Positions 1-5,533 of a DNA stretch of 5,533 nt are shown piece by piece. The stretch is taken from contig JAFTIQ010000102.1 of assembly GCA_017456805.1 (NCBI GenBank), forward strand, positions 1-5,533, in the 5' to 3' direction. Below the pieces are notes generated by a model. The model had not been told where the DNA came from, ran no database searches, and saw only the letters and a list, made by a program, of their open reading frames with translations. The position numbers were made by a program, and so were the translations under genes. Numbering within the stretch: position 1 is the stretch's first letter; each line of letters opens with the position of its first letter. The DNA is from Lentisphaeria bacterium (GTDB lineage: Bacteria > Verrucomicrobiota > Lentisphaeria > Victivallales > UBA1829).

Positions 1-312
1 GGACACTTCATGGTTGGTTTCTTCGCCTATCCGGTGATGGAATACAATGAACAGAAAAAGTTGATAAAAGGACGTTTTCTGACCGCGTTTCTTGTTGTCA
101 TGGGTATCTTCGGCATCGCAGGACTGTTTGAAGTCGCTGAATGGCTTTATGTGGAAATCGCAGCAAAAGATGTGGGAATCGCATTCCTCGGAACGCAGGA
201 TGATCTCTGGGATGCTCAGAAAGATATTCTCTGCGATGGACTCGGTGCGATCTTTACCGTGGCTCTCTATACGATCCTCAACAGAAAAAATGCGGAACGC
301 TCTGAACAATAA
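1..312 (+). CDS. DUF2238 (YjdF-like) membrane protein, C-terminal part, cut by the left edge
   Basis: The reading frame is open from base 1 and reads Gly-His-Phe before the first ATG at base 10, so that ATG is very likely internal and the gene begins outside the window. GHF followed by GF matches the conserved GHF..GF stretch of the DUF2238/YjdF inner-membrane family. The later FEVAEW block and the FLGTQDDLWDAQKDIL block match the family's most conserved C-terminal signature (usually E-EW, then LGTQGD-WD-Q-DM). Two hydrophobic segments are visible, about residues 27-50 and 80-95 of the visible part, and the tail is polar and charged. The family's molecular function is not established, and the protein presumably sits in the cytoplasmic membrane. 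The gene converges on the zinc-ribbon/AIM24 gene and ends just before a hairpin terminator. Family assignment is fairly sure; function is unknown. Confidence 0.85.
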   Translation, partial: GHFMVGFFAYPVMEYNEQKKLIKGRFLTAFLVVMGIFGIAGLFEVAEWLYVEIAAKDVGIAFLGTQDDLWDAQKDILCDGLGAIFTVALYTILNRKNAERSEQ

Positions 313-325
313 ACCGTTCCGGATC

Positions 326-374
326 AAAAAAACTGCCGCAGCGCTGAAAAATCAGTTCTGCGGCAGCTCTTTTT
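326..374. terminator. Bidirectional intrinsic terminator between convergent genes
   Basis: A perfect 9-bp stem (333-341 with 358-366, CTGCCGCAG/CTGCGGCAG) encloses an inner 4-bp stem CTGA/TCAG with an AAAA loop. On the plus strand it is followed by CTCTTTTT (367-374). Read on the minus strand it is followed by seven T residues (complement of 326-332). It therefore suits both the DUF2238 gene ending at 312 and the minus-strand AIM24 gene ending at 393. The minus-strand U-tract is the better one. Confidence 0.9.
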
Positions 375-392
375 GAAAAACGTGATTCCGGA

Positions 393-1463
393 TCAGTCGG
401 AAAGAATATCCAGAACTCCGCCAATCACGCTCTTGTTTGCACTTCCGCCGGATGATGCGGATTCAGCAGGAGGCTCACCGCCTTCCATCAGAGTACCGGC
501 AACCGTCGGAGTCATCCAGACTTTTCCGGTACCGCGGTAAACGTTCAGCAACCCTTCCTTATTGACCATGGAACCGATCAGACTCTTGGAAGAACGTTCC
601 ACTGTCAGTTCCAAAGTGTTGGACCAGGCGATCGCCATATTTCCATCAATCTTGAGAACGCTGTTATTCAATTCGATTTCAATCAATTCTTCTCTGGGAA
701 CAGGGCTTTCAAAAACAGCAACACCGTTTCCGGAAAGACAGAGGTTGAAAAGTCCTTCGCCCGCAGCCAGAGAGGAAAGAGTCTTGCGGCTGACAACCTG
801 TTCCTGCAGCGTGGCATCGCAAGCAAGGAAAAGTCCATCCTGCAGCACGATCCCGGCGGGACCCCACTTGGAGATATCTTCCACAAGAATATACTTGTAT
901 GTGGGTTCCAGCATCACAAATCCATAACCGCTGTAAAGAGGTTTGACTGTGCTTTCCCCGGTAACCATTCCTTTGACCATGCCCTTCAGGAATCCGCCAA
1001 TCGCTTTCGCTCCGGATCCCAAACCGGTTTCACTTTCAACATTACCGCACAGCCACTGGAGCGCACCTGCCTGCATCTTAATCGTATTGCCATTCAACTG
1101 AGCAAGAACCTGACGCTTCCGGACATTCATTTCCTGCATAAAGTAGGAAACAATCGCCAGATTTGCACTGGTACTCAAATCTTTCTGATGTTCATAAACA
1201 GAGAAGCAGCCAACACTTTCCAGAAGTTTGAAATTCGCATTGTTGAGCACATTGTTGACTTTATACCCACCGGAGGGAAGTGCAGACGGCGGCGGAGGAG
1301 GAGGGGGAGGGACTGCACCGCTTAAACTCTGGGGCGGAACTTGCTGATATTGCGGCGGAGGTGCAGCCTGCTGAAACTGCGGAGGTACTGCCTGCGGCAT
1401 CGGATTACATCTCGGACAAATACTCCCATCAGGGATCTGATTTCCACAATTTGGACAAAACAT
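393..1463 (-). CDS. Zinc-ribbon protein with proline-rich linker and AIM24-family domain
   Basis: This predicted cytoplasmic protein has 356 residues and no signal peptide. Residues 3-19 form a zinc ribbon with Cys3, Cys6, Cys16 and Cys19 (CPNC-x9-CPRC). Residues about 21-65 are a Pro/Gln-rich linker including eight consecutive prolines at 52-59. Residues about 78-320 resemble the AIM24/TIGR00266 family, a Gly-rich beta fold with a mid-domain MQAGALQWLCGNV segment and a following Gly/Lys-rich stretch. The last 35 residues are Ser/Gly-rich and probably flexible. The frame is open for 26 codons upstream to an ATG at 1541, but the start at 1463 is preferred: it puts the zinc ribbon at the N-terminus, has AAAGGAG seven bases upstream, and lies inside the transcript predicted from the promoter at 1550-1578. 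AIM24 proteins have no settled bacterial function; the zinc ribbon suggests protein or nucleic-acid contact, which is inference. Gene call is sure; role is unknown. Confidence 0.9.
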   Translation of the reverse strand: MFCPNCGNQIPDGSICPRCNPMPQAVPPQFQQAAPPPQYQQVPPQSLSGAVPPPPPPPPSALPSGGYKVNNVLNNANFKLLESVGCFSVYEHQKDLSTSANLAIVSYFMQEMNVRKRQVLAQLNGNTIKMQAGALQWLCGNVESETGLGSGAKAIGGFLKGMVKGMVTGESTVKPLYSGYGFVMLEPTYKYILVEDISKWGPAGIVLQDGLFLACDATLQEQVVSRKTLSSLAAGEGLFNLCLSGNGVAVFESPVPREELIEIELNNSVLKIDGNMAIAWSNTLELTVERSSKSLIGSMVNKEGLLNVYRGTGKVWMTPTVAGTLMEGGEPPAESASSGGSANKSVIGGVLDILSD

Positions 1464-1470
1464 TTTCTTT

Positions 1471-1477
1471 CTCCTTT
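1471..1477 (-). promoter_or_regulatory. Ribosome binding site that fixes the AIM24 gene start at 1463
   Basis: On the minus strand AAAGGAG lies seven bases before the ATG at 1463-1461. This supports the internal start over the ATG at 1541, which would add 26 hydrophobic and basic residues in front of the zinc ribbon. Confidence 0.8.
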
Positions 1478-1549
1478 CATAGAAAAATAATGATAAAAAA
1501 AACGATAAAGAAGCGATATTCTTGATACTCCCCTCTATCACTCGAAACG

Positions 1550-1578
1550 AATATACTATTAAATTTCAGCTATTTCAA
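1550..1578 (-). promoter_or_regulatory. Sigma70-type promoter for the zinc-ribbon/AIM24 gene
   Basis: On the minus strand there is a -35 element TTGAAA (1578-1573), a 17-bp spacer and a -10 element TATATT (1555-1550). Each box is one mismatch from consensus and the spacing is ideal. Transcription would start near 1543, giving a leader of about 80 bases before the ATG at 1463. That start would lie at or just upstream of the alternative ATG at 1541, leaving it without a ribosome binding site. A T-rich stretch just upstream on the minus strand could act as an UP element. Confidence 0.65.
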
Positions 1579-1582
1579 GAAC

Positions 1583-1619
1583 AAAAAAAGATAAAAACTG
1601 TTTTTTTCTCCTTTTTTTT
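1583..1619. repeat. A-tract/T-tract imperfect inverted repeat between divergent promoters
   Basis: Seven A (1583-1589) and five A (1593-1597) on the left face T7 (1601-1607) and T8 (1612-1619) on the right, centred on AAAAAC-T-GTTTTT at 1593-1605. It lies between the two divergent promoters. With almost no G/C pairs it is unlikely to be a terminator. A-tracts of this kind bend DNA or serve as UP elements; either role here is inference. Confidence 0.5.
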
Positions 1620-1650
1620 CCGTTGAAGCCCAGAAAAATCGCCCTCAGCC

Positions 1651-1680
1651 TTGATTTTTTGGAAGAAAACTGTATATTAT
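1651..1680 (+). promoter_or_regulatory. Sigma70-type promoter for mutS
   Basis: A -35 element TTGATT (1651-1656) is followed after 16 bp by TATATT (1673-1678), or after 18 bp by TATTAT (1675-1680); either -10 hexamer is one mismatch from consensus. Transcription would start around 1685-1690, giving a leader of about 40 bases. A Shine-Dalgarno-like AAAAGGA (1714-1720) lies six bases before the mutS ATG. Confidence 0.65.
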
Positions 1681-1726
1681 TGAGTCAATTTCAACAGTTT
1701 AACAACGAACAGCAAAAGGAACTCTC

Positions 1727-4276
1727 ATGGCAGATGTCCCCACAAATCTGACCCCTATGATGAAACAGTATATGCAGGTCAAAAGCACTGCACCGGCTGA
1801 TTCTATCCTCATGTACAGAATGGGCGATTTCTATGAGATGTTCTTCGATGACGCCAAAAAGGCAAGTCCCGTTCTGGAAGTCGCATTGACCGCCCGCGCC
1901 GGAAGCCCTATGTGCGGAATCCCTTACCATGCCCTCGAACTTTATCTGCCCAAACTCCTGGAAGCAGGTTTCAAAGTCGCAATCGCTGAGCAACAGGAAG
2001 ATCCCGCTCTGGCAAAAGGAATCGTAAAACGGGGAATCTCAAGAATCGTAACCCCGGGATCCATCCTGGAAGGTCCCCTCCTTGCACCCGACAGCAACAA
2101 CTTCCTTTGCGCATTCCTTCCCGGAAAAAACGATCATTTCGCCCTCGCATGGCTGGATGTCAGTACAGGGGAATTCATGGCTGGTGAATATGATTCCATC
2201 CGCGCTCTTTCCGATGAACTGGCAAAACTCAAACCAAGAGAATGTCTGATCCCACACGCAACTGCAATACGATGGAATACAGATCCTTCTGACAAACCCG
2301 ATACCTCATGGCAGATCCTCTGGACCGATCTGGACGATTATATCTTCACTTACGATCACGCCTTTGAACTGCTCACAAGACATTTCGGAACAATGAATCT
2401 CAACGGATTCGGATTCAAAGATGAGTCCTCTGCCATCCAGGCAGCAGGCGCAGCTCTCTATTATACCGTCGAAAATCTGAAATACAATGCCGGACATATC
2501 CGCAAAATCGCTCTGAAAAAGTCCGGCCTCTATCTCGGAATCGATCCCAATTCCAGAAGAAATCTGGAACTCGTGGAACCCCTCGCAGGATCCGCTAAAA
2601 ATTCCACCCTCCTTCATGTCCTCGACCGGACAAGAACTCCAATGGGCGGAAGATTGCTGAAAAACTGGATCCTGAACCCCCTGAGAGATATCATCGCAAT
2701 CGTGGAACGTCAGGATGTGGTGGGGCTTTTCAAGGATGATCCCCTCTCCCTGGCTGAACTGCGGGAAACCATCAGCGGGATCCGCGACCTGGAACGGATC
2801 ACCGCAAAGCTCAACGTGAATTCCGCCAACCCGAGAGATCTTTCCTCTCTGGCAACCGGTCTCCAGATGATCCCCGGAGTCAAAGCGATCCTTGCAGCGT
2901 ACGATCTGCCCCTGCTTCTCAGAATCAATGATGACCTCGTGGCAATGGAAGATCTCGCCGCTCAAATCGAAAACACCCTCGTCGATGAGCCCCCTGCAAA
3001 TGTCTCCGACGGCGGCGTGATCCGTCCCGGATGCTCCCCCGAACTGGATGAACTCCGTTCCGCTTCCGCAGATGGAAGAAACTGGATCGCGGCTCTTCAG
3101 GCAAAAGAACAGCAGAGAACAGGCGTCAAATCCCTGAAAGTCAACTATAACCGCGTTTTCGGATTCTATATCGAAATCACGAAATCAAATCTGGAACACG
3201 TCCCCGAAGATTATATCCGGAAACAAACCCTCGCAAACTGCGAACGGTTTATCACGCCCGAACTCAAAGAAATGGAAGTGAAAGTCCTCGGTGCCGATGA
3301 TAAGGCAAAAGCCCTGGAAGCCCTGATCTTTGAAAATCTCCGCAAAGAAGCCGCCAAACGTACCTCTGACATTCAGAAAACATCAGCAGCTCTTGCACAG
3401 ATCGATGCCCTCTGCTCCCTGGCAGAATGTGCCGCACAATATTCCTATTGCCGTCCAAGAATCACAGATGGTGACCTCCTCAATATCTCCGGCGGACGGC
3501 ATCCCGTCCTCGACGCCGCCGCAAAAGAGGAACGGTTTGTCCCCAATGATATCCTTCTGGATGCCGAGGAAAACCGCATGATGATCATTACCGGACCCAA
3601 CATGGCAGGAAAATCCACTTACATCCGCCAGGCCGCTCTGCTGGTCATCATGGCTCAAATCGGCTCCTATCTCCCCGCCGACTCCGCTGAAATCGGCGTC
3701 GCAGATAAAATCTTTACCCGCGTCGGCGCAAGCGATGATATCTCCCGCGGACAAAGTACATTCATGGTGGAAATGCTGGAAACTGCCAACATCCTCAACA
3801 ATGCAACCCCGCGCAGCCTGATCATTCTGGATGAAATCGGCAGAGGAACAAGCACATTCGACGGACTCTCCATCGCTTGGGCCGTCGCTGAATATATCCT
3901 CGATAACAAGGAATGTCATGCACGCACCATGTTCGCAACCCACTACCACGAACTGACTGAGCTCGCTATCACGCGCCGCTGCGTCAAAAATTATAACGTC
4001 GCTGTCCGTGAGTACGGTGACCAGATCATTTTCCTGCGGAAGATCATTCCCGGCGCCGCCGATAAAAGTTACGGGATCCATGTGGCAAAACTCGCCGGAC
4101 TGCCCGCCCCTGTCATCACCAGGGCTCGGGAAATCCTCGAAAATCTGGAAAATAATGCCATCGCAGAAGAAGGCCAGCCCTCTCTGGCTGTCGGATCCGC
4201 ACGGGAAAAACGCGGACTCTATCCCCGCACAAAACGCCCCAGAACTGAGGCAATTCAACCCTCACTCTTCGATTGA
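1727..4276 (+). CDS. mutS: DNA mismatch repair protein MutS
   Basis: MutS is the dimeric ATPase that binds base mismatches and small loops in newly replicated DNA and recruits MutL. The 849 residues are close to the usual full length (E. coli MutS has 853). The mismatch-binding domain has the RMGDFYEMF motif, with Phe35 and Glu37 as the F-x-E pair that contacts the mispaired base; the loop before CGIPYHA is several residues shorter than in E. coli. The connector and core follow, then a clamp region with NYNRVFGFYIE and KQTLANCERFITPELKE. The ATPase shows Walker A GPNMAGKST (623-631), the DDISRGQSTFMVEM signature (670-683), Walker B LIILDE with Asp702/Glu703, and the ATHYHE switch region (737-742). 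All key residues are present, so it should be active. The tail (about 806-849) is short, basic and ends in QPSLFD, resembling the QxSLF sliding-clamp motif. The gene has its own promoter; mutL is not in the window. The 3' end overlaps the convergent lipocalin gene by 22 bases, and I see no terminator after it. Confidence 0.98.
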   Translation: MADVPTNLTPMMKQYMQVKSTAPADSILMYRMGDFYEMFFDDAKKASPVLEVALTARAGSPMCGIPYHALELYLPKLLEAGFKVAIAEQQEDPALAKGIVKRGISRIVTPGSILEGPLLAPDSNNFLCAFLPGKNDHFALAWLDVSTGEFMAGEYDSIRALSDELAKLKPRECLIPHATAIRWNTDPSDKPDTSWQILWTDLDDYIFTYDHAFELLTRHFGTMNLNGFGFKDESSAIQAAGAALYYTVENLKYNAGHIRKIALKKSGLYLGIDPNSRRNLELVEPLAGSAKNSTLLHVLDRTRTPMGGRLLKNWILNPLRDIIAIVERQDVVGLFKDDPLSLAELRETISGIRDLERITAKLNVNSANPRDLSSLATGLQMIPGVKAILAAYDLPLLLRINDDLVAMEDLAAQIENTLVDEPPANVSDGGVIRPGCSPELDELRSASADGRNWIAALQAKEQQRTGVKSLKVNYNRVFGFYIEITKSNLEHVPEDYIRKQTLANCERFITPELKEMEVKVLGADDKAKALEALIFENLRKEAAKRTSDIQKTSAALAQIDALCSLAECAAQYSYCRPRITDGDLLNISGGRHPVLDAAAKEERFVPNDILLDAEENRMMIITGPNMAGKSTYIRQAALLVIMAQIGSYLPADSAEIGVADKIFTRVGASDDISRGQSTFMVEMLETANILNNATPRSLIILDEIGRGTSTFDGLSIAWAVAEYILDNKECHARTMFATHYHELTELAITRRCVKNYNVAVREYGDQIIFLRKIIPGAADKSYGIHVAKLAGLPAPVITRAREILENLENNAIAEEGQPSLAVGSAREKRGLYPRTKRPRTEAIQPSLFD

Positions 4277-4806
4277 AGTTTCCCCCGATCCTGTTCAATC
4301 CATTCCAGCTGCGATACTGAAAATCCATGTTCCCGCAGCCAGTGCAGTACAAACTCACGCTCCTCCGCAGAAATCCTCCGGTCCCGGCATAAAACCCATA
4401 AATAATCCTTCGTTGAGGATGTCACAATCGCCAATCGATAATCCGGGGATAACCAGATCACCCGGTAAGCCCCGTAGAATGGACGGAAAAACGATACTTT
4501 CAGTTCCCCCGAACCGGAAGGCGGGCAAGCCTTCGCAATGCCTCTGATTACACTTTCCGTCCCGTTTTCACGGATCCCGCGATTGAGAACCGATACCGTA
4601 CCGTCAGAATTCAACGTATATACCGCAGAAACATGACTCAGCCCCTTCTCAAAACGGTGCGGATTCCTGGCAATTTCATACCATGTCCCCATGTACCGTT
4701 TCAAATCAAAGGGCGTTACCGCAGGAATTCCCCCGGTCCCGTTTTCTCTCTCACATCCGCAAAAACAAAACAACGCCATCCCCAGACAATACCACCATTT
4801 GTTCAT
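4255..4806 (-). CDS. blc: Lipocalin family lipoprotein, Blc-like
   Basis: This protein has 183 residues. The N-terminus MNKWWYCLGMALFCFCGC is a short, hydrophobic lipoprotein signal; Cys18 after Gly17 is the likely lipidated residue, though the lipobox FCGC is atypical and Cys16 is an alternative. The lipocalin signature is clear: Gly40-Thr-Trp42 followed by YEIARNPHRFEKGL, then LKVSFFRPFYGAYRV (102-116), and a C-terminal strand with YLWVLCR (135-141). Bacterial Blc proteins are outer-membrane lipoproteins that bind fatty acids or lysophospholipids in a beta-barrel; the ligand here cannot be read from sequence. The frame extends upstream to 4875, but the start at 4806 is chosen because it places the signal peptide at the N-terminus and has a purine-rich ribosome site six bases upstream. 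Cys94 and Cys140 could pair after export (inference). The last six codons and stop overlap mutS. It is downstream of rpsS but separated by a terminator, so it is probably transcribed independently; no convincing promoter was found. Confidence 0.92.
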   Translation of the reverse strand: MNKWWYCLGMALFCFCGCERENGTGGIPAVTPFDLKRYMGTWYEIARNPHRFEKGLSHVSAVYTLNSDGTVSVLNRGIRENGTESVIRGIAKACPPSGSGELKVSFFRPFYGAYRVIWLSPDYRLAIVTSSTKDYLWVLCRDRRISAEEREFVLHWLREHGFSVSQLEWIEQDRGKLQSKSEG

Positions 4807-4812
4807 AACGCA

Positions 4813-4820
4813 CCCCCCCT
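4813..4820 (-). promoter_or_regulatory. Unusual G7-tract ribosome binding site for the lipocalin
   Basis: On the minus strand A followed by seven G residues lies six bases upstream of the ATG at 4806-4804. It can pair with the anti-Shine-Dalgarno sequence as AGGGGG, but it is a homopolymer rather than the AGGAGG form used by the neighbouring rpsS. Confidence 0.55.
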
Positions 4821-4895
4821 GCTTCTTTTCTGAAATGGACATTCCGCGTAAACAGAGGTTCGGCGCAAAAAGCAAAATATGGATAAAATCCGGGC

Positions 4896-4933
4896 AAAAA
4901 AAAACCGACCGCTCTCTGAAGAGCGATCGGTTT
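4896..4933 (-). terminator. Intrinsic terminator after rpsS
   Basis: A 14-bp hairpin pairs 4920-4933 with 4902-4915 around a 4-base loop. Read on the minus strand the single non-Watson-Crick position is a U-G wobble, while on the plus strand it would be a C-A mismatch. On the minus strand it runs into a stretch of nine T residues (complement of 4896-4904). Orientation and position show it ends the rplB-rpsS transcript, 18 bases after the rpsS stop codon. Confidence 0.92.
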
Positions 4934-4950
4934 GGTAAAAGAACAACTGA

Positions 4951-5226
4951 TTAAGCGTTCTTTCCGGACATAACCCCGTGACCCTTGAATGTACGTGTCA
5001 CAGAGAATTCGCCGAGCTTGTGTCCAACCATGTTTTCGGTAACGAAAACGGGGATGAACTGCTTTCCATTGTGTACATGGAAAGTGTGACCGACAAAATC
5101 CGGAATCACCATGGAACGGCGAGACCAGGTTTTGATCGGAGCCTTTTTGCCGGACTCGTTCATTTTCTCGATCTTTTCGATCAGATGATAGTCTACGAAA
5201 GGTCCCTTCTTGATAGATCTGGCCAT
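4951..5226 (-). CDS. rpsS: 30S ribosomal protein S19
   Basis: S19 sits in the head of the small ribosomal subunit, binds the 3' domain of 16S rRNA and partners with S13 near the A site. The 91 residues match the usual length of about 92. Family landmarks are the N-terminal [12 protein letters not shown], the central [23 protein letters not shown] block, and the C-terminal [23 protein letters not shown] strong ribosome site GGAGGA (plus-strand 5234-5239, minus-strand reading) lies seven bases before the ATG and inside the end of rplB. The ATG shares its A with the rplB stop codon (TAATG), implying translational coupling. The expected next gene, rplV, is absent; a terminator follows instead. 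Confidence 0.98.
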   Translation of the reverse strand: MARSIKKGPFVDYHLIEKIEKMNESGKKAPIKTWSRRSMVIPDFVGHTFHVHNGKQFIPVFVTENMVGHKLGEFSVTRTFKGHGVMSGKNA

Positions 5227-5533
5227 TATTTCTTCCTCCGTTCAACAATGAAACGTTTGCTGTTCTTGCGCGGGCAGCGGGTCTTCTTGCCTTTGGCGAG
5301 CTGACCCCACGGGGAGACAGGATGTCCACCACCGGAGCTTCTGCCTTCACCACCACCCATCGGGTGGTCGACAGGGTTCTGAACAACACCACGGACGTGG
5401 GGACGGAAACCGAGGTAGCGTTTCTTACCGGCTTTCCCGAGAGAAACGTTCATATGGTCTGCGTTGCCAACTTTTCCGATGGTTGCACGGCAATCAAGGT
5501 GGACCAGACGGACTTCACCGCTGGGGAGCTTGA
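5226..5533 (-). CDS. rplB: 50S ribosomal protein L2, C-terminal part, cut by the right edge
   Basis: L2 binds 23S rRNA close to the peptidyl transferase centre and supports subunit association. About the last 101 residues are visible; the frame stays open to base 5533, so the N-terminal part lies outside the window. Landmarks are [20 protein letters not shown], then [20 protein letters not shown], and a basic tail KGKKTR...FIVERRKK. The ATG at 5453 is internal, since upstream codons continue the L2 sequence. Gene order rplB then rpsS is that of the S10 operon, and the two genes overlap by one base. Confidence 0.97.
   Translation of the reverse strand, partial: KLPSGEVRLVHLDCRATIGKVGNADHMNVSLGKAGKKRYLGFRPHVRGVVQNPVDHPMGGGEGRSSGGGHPVSPWGQLAKGKKTRCPRKNSKRFIVERRKK

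Noticed and set aside
317..395. Ten-base direct repeat TTCCGGATCA at 317-326 and 386-395 around the terminator
   Set aside because: Too short and without any insertion-like content between the copies; the second copy runs into the end of the AIM24 gene. Probably chance.
1464..1541. Upstream extension of the AIM24 frame to an ATG at 1541
   Set aside because: The ATG sits at the predicted transcription start with no room for a ribosome site, and the extension would displace the zinc ribbon from the N-terminus.
2306..2965. Open frame of 219 codons on the minus strand inside mutS
   Set aside because: Antisense shadow of the MutS core, with low-complexity composition and no recognisable motif.
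3383..4258. Open frame of 291 codons on the minus strand inside mutS
   Set aside because: It lies wholly antisense to the conserved MutS ATPase region, resembles no family I know, and is explained by the C-ending codon bias of mutS, which removes stops in the opposite frame.
1727..4276. Many GATC sites in mutS as a hint of Dam-directed repair
   Set aside because: They arise largely from common Asp and Ile codons joined to neighbouring codons, and no dam or mutH gene is in view.
4807..4875. Upstream extension of the lipocalin frame to an ATG at 4875
   Set aside because: It would bury the lipoprotein signal peptide 23 residues inside the protein and lacks a good ribosome site; the start at 4806 explains both.
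4820..4895. Possible minus-strand promoter for the lipocalin (TTGCTT with a weak TTTACG -10)
   Set aside because: The -10 match is poor and no other pair with good spacing was found, so I do not list it as a feature.
4751..5392. Open frame of 213 codons on the minus strand across rplB, rpsS and the lipocalin start
   Set aside because: It overlaps rplB, the whole of rpsS, the terminator and the lipocalin signal peptide in another frame; the ribosomal protein frames are unmistakable.

Overview
The window looks like an ordinary chromosomal stretch of a Gram-negative-type bacterium of roughly balanced base composition. It holds six protein genes, two of them cut by the window edges, plus intergenic control signals. 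An outer-membrane-type lipocalin lipoprotein supports a diderm cell. A zinc-ribbon/AIM24 protein beside mutS and an apparently broken ribosomal protein cluster would fit a lineage such as Lentisphaerota/Verrucomicrobiota, but that placement is a weak inference and cannot be proven from the bases alone. I see no mobile element, CRISPR array, tRNA, rRNA or phage gene, and nothing that amounts to a new defence or metabolic system.

Layout from left to right: (1) bases 1-312, plus strand, the C-terminal end of a DUF2238/YjdF-like membrane protein. (2) A strong bidirectional terminator at about 326-374. (3) Bases 393-1463, minus strand, a cytoplasmic protein made of an N-terminal zinc ribbon, a proline-rich linker and an AIM24-type domain. 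(4) A divergent intergenic region, 1464-1726, with a well-formed sigma70-like promoter in each direction and an A/T-tract inverted repeat between them. (5) Bases 1727-4276, plus strand, a complete mutS. (6) Bases 4255-4806, minus strand, a Blc-type lipocalin lipoprotein whose last codons overlap the end of mutS tail to tail. (7) A minus-strand terminator at about 4896-4933. (8) Bases 4951-5226 rpsS (S19) and 5226-5533 the 3' end of rplB (L2), both on the minus strand and joined by a TAATG stop/start overlap.

The genes do not form one pathway. rplB and rpsS are the end of a ribosomal protein operon that stops at a clear terminator, where rplV would normally follow. mutS is a stand-alone mismatch-repair gene with its own promoter. 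The points most worth a second look are the interrupted S10 cluster, the overlap in which the lipocalin 3' end is antisense to the predicted sliding-clamp motif of MutS, the two QPSL motifs in the MutS tail, and the divergent mutS/AIM24 promoter region.
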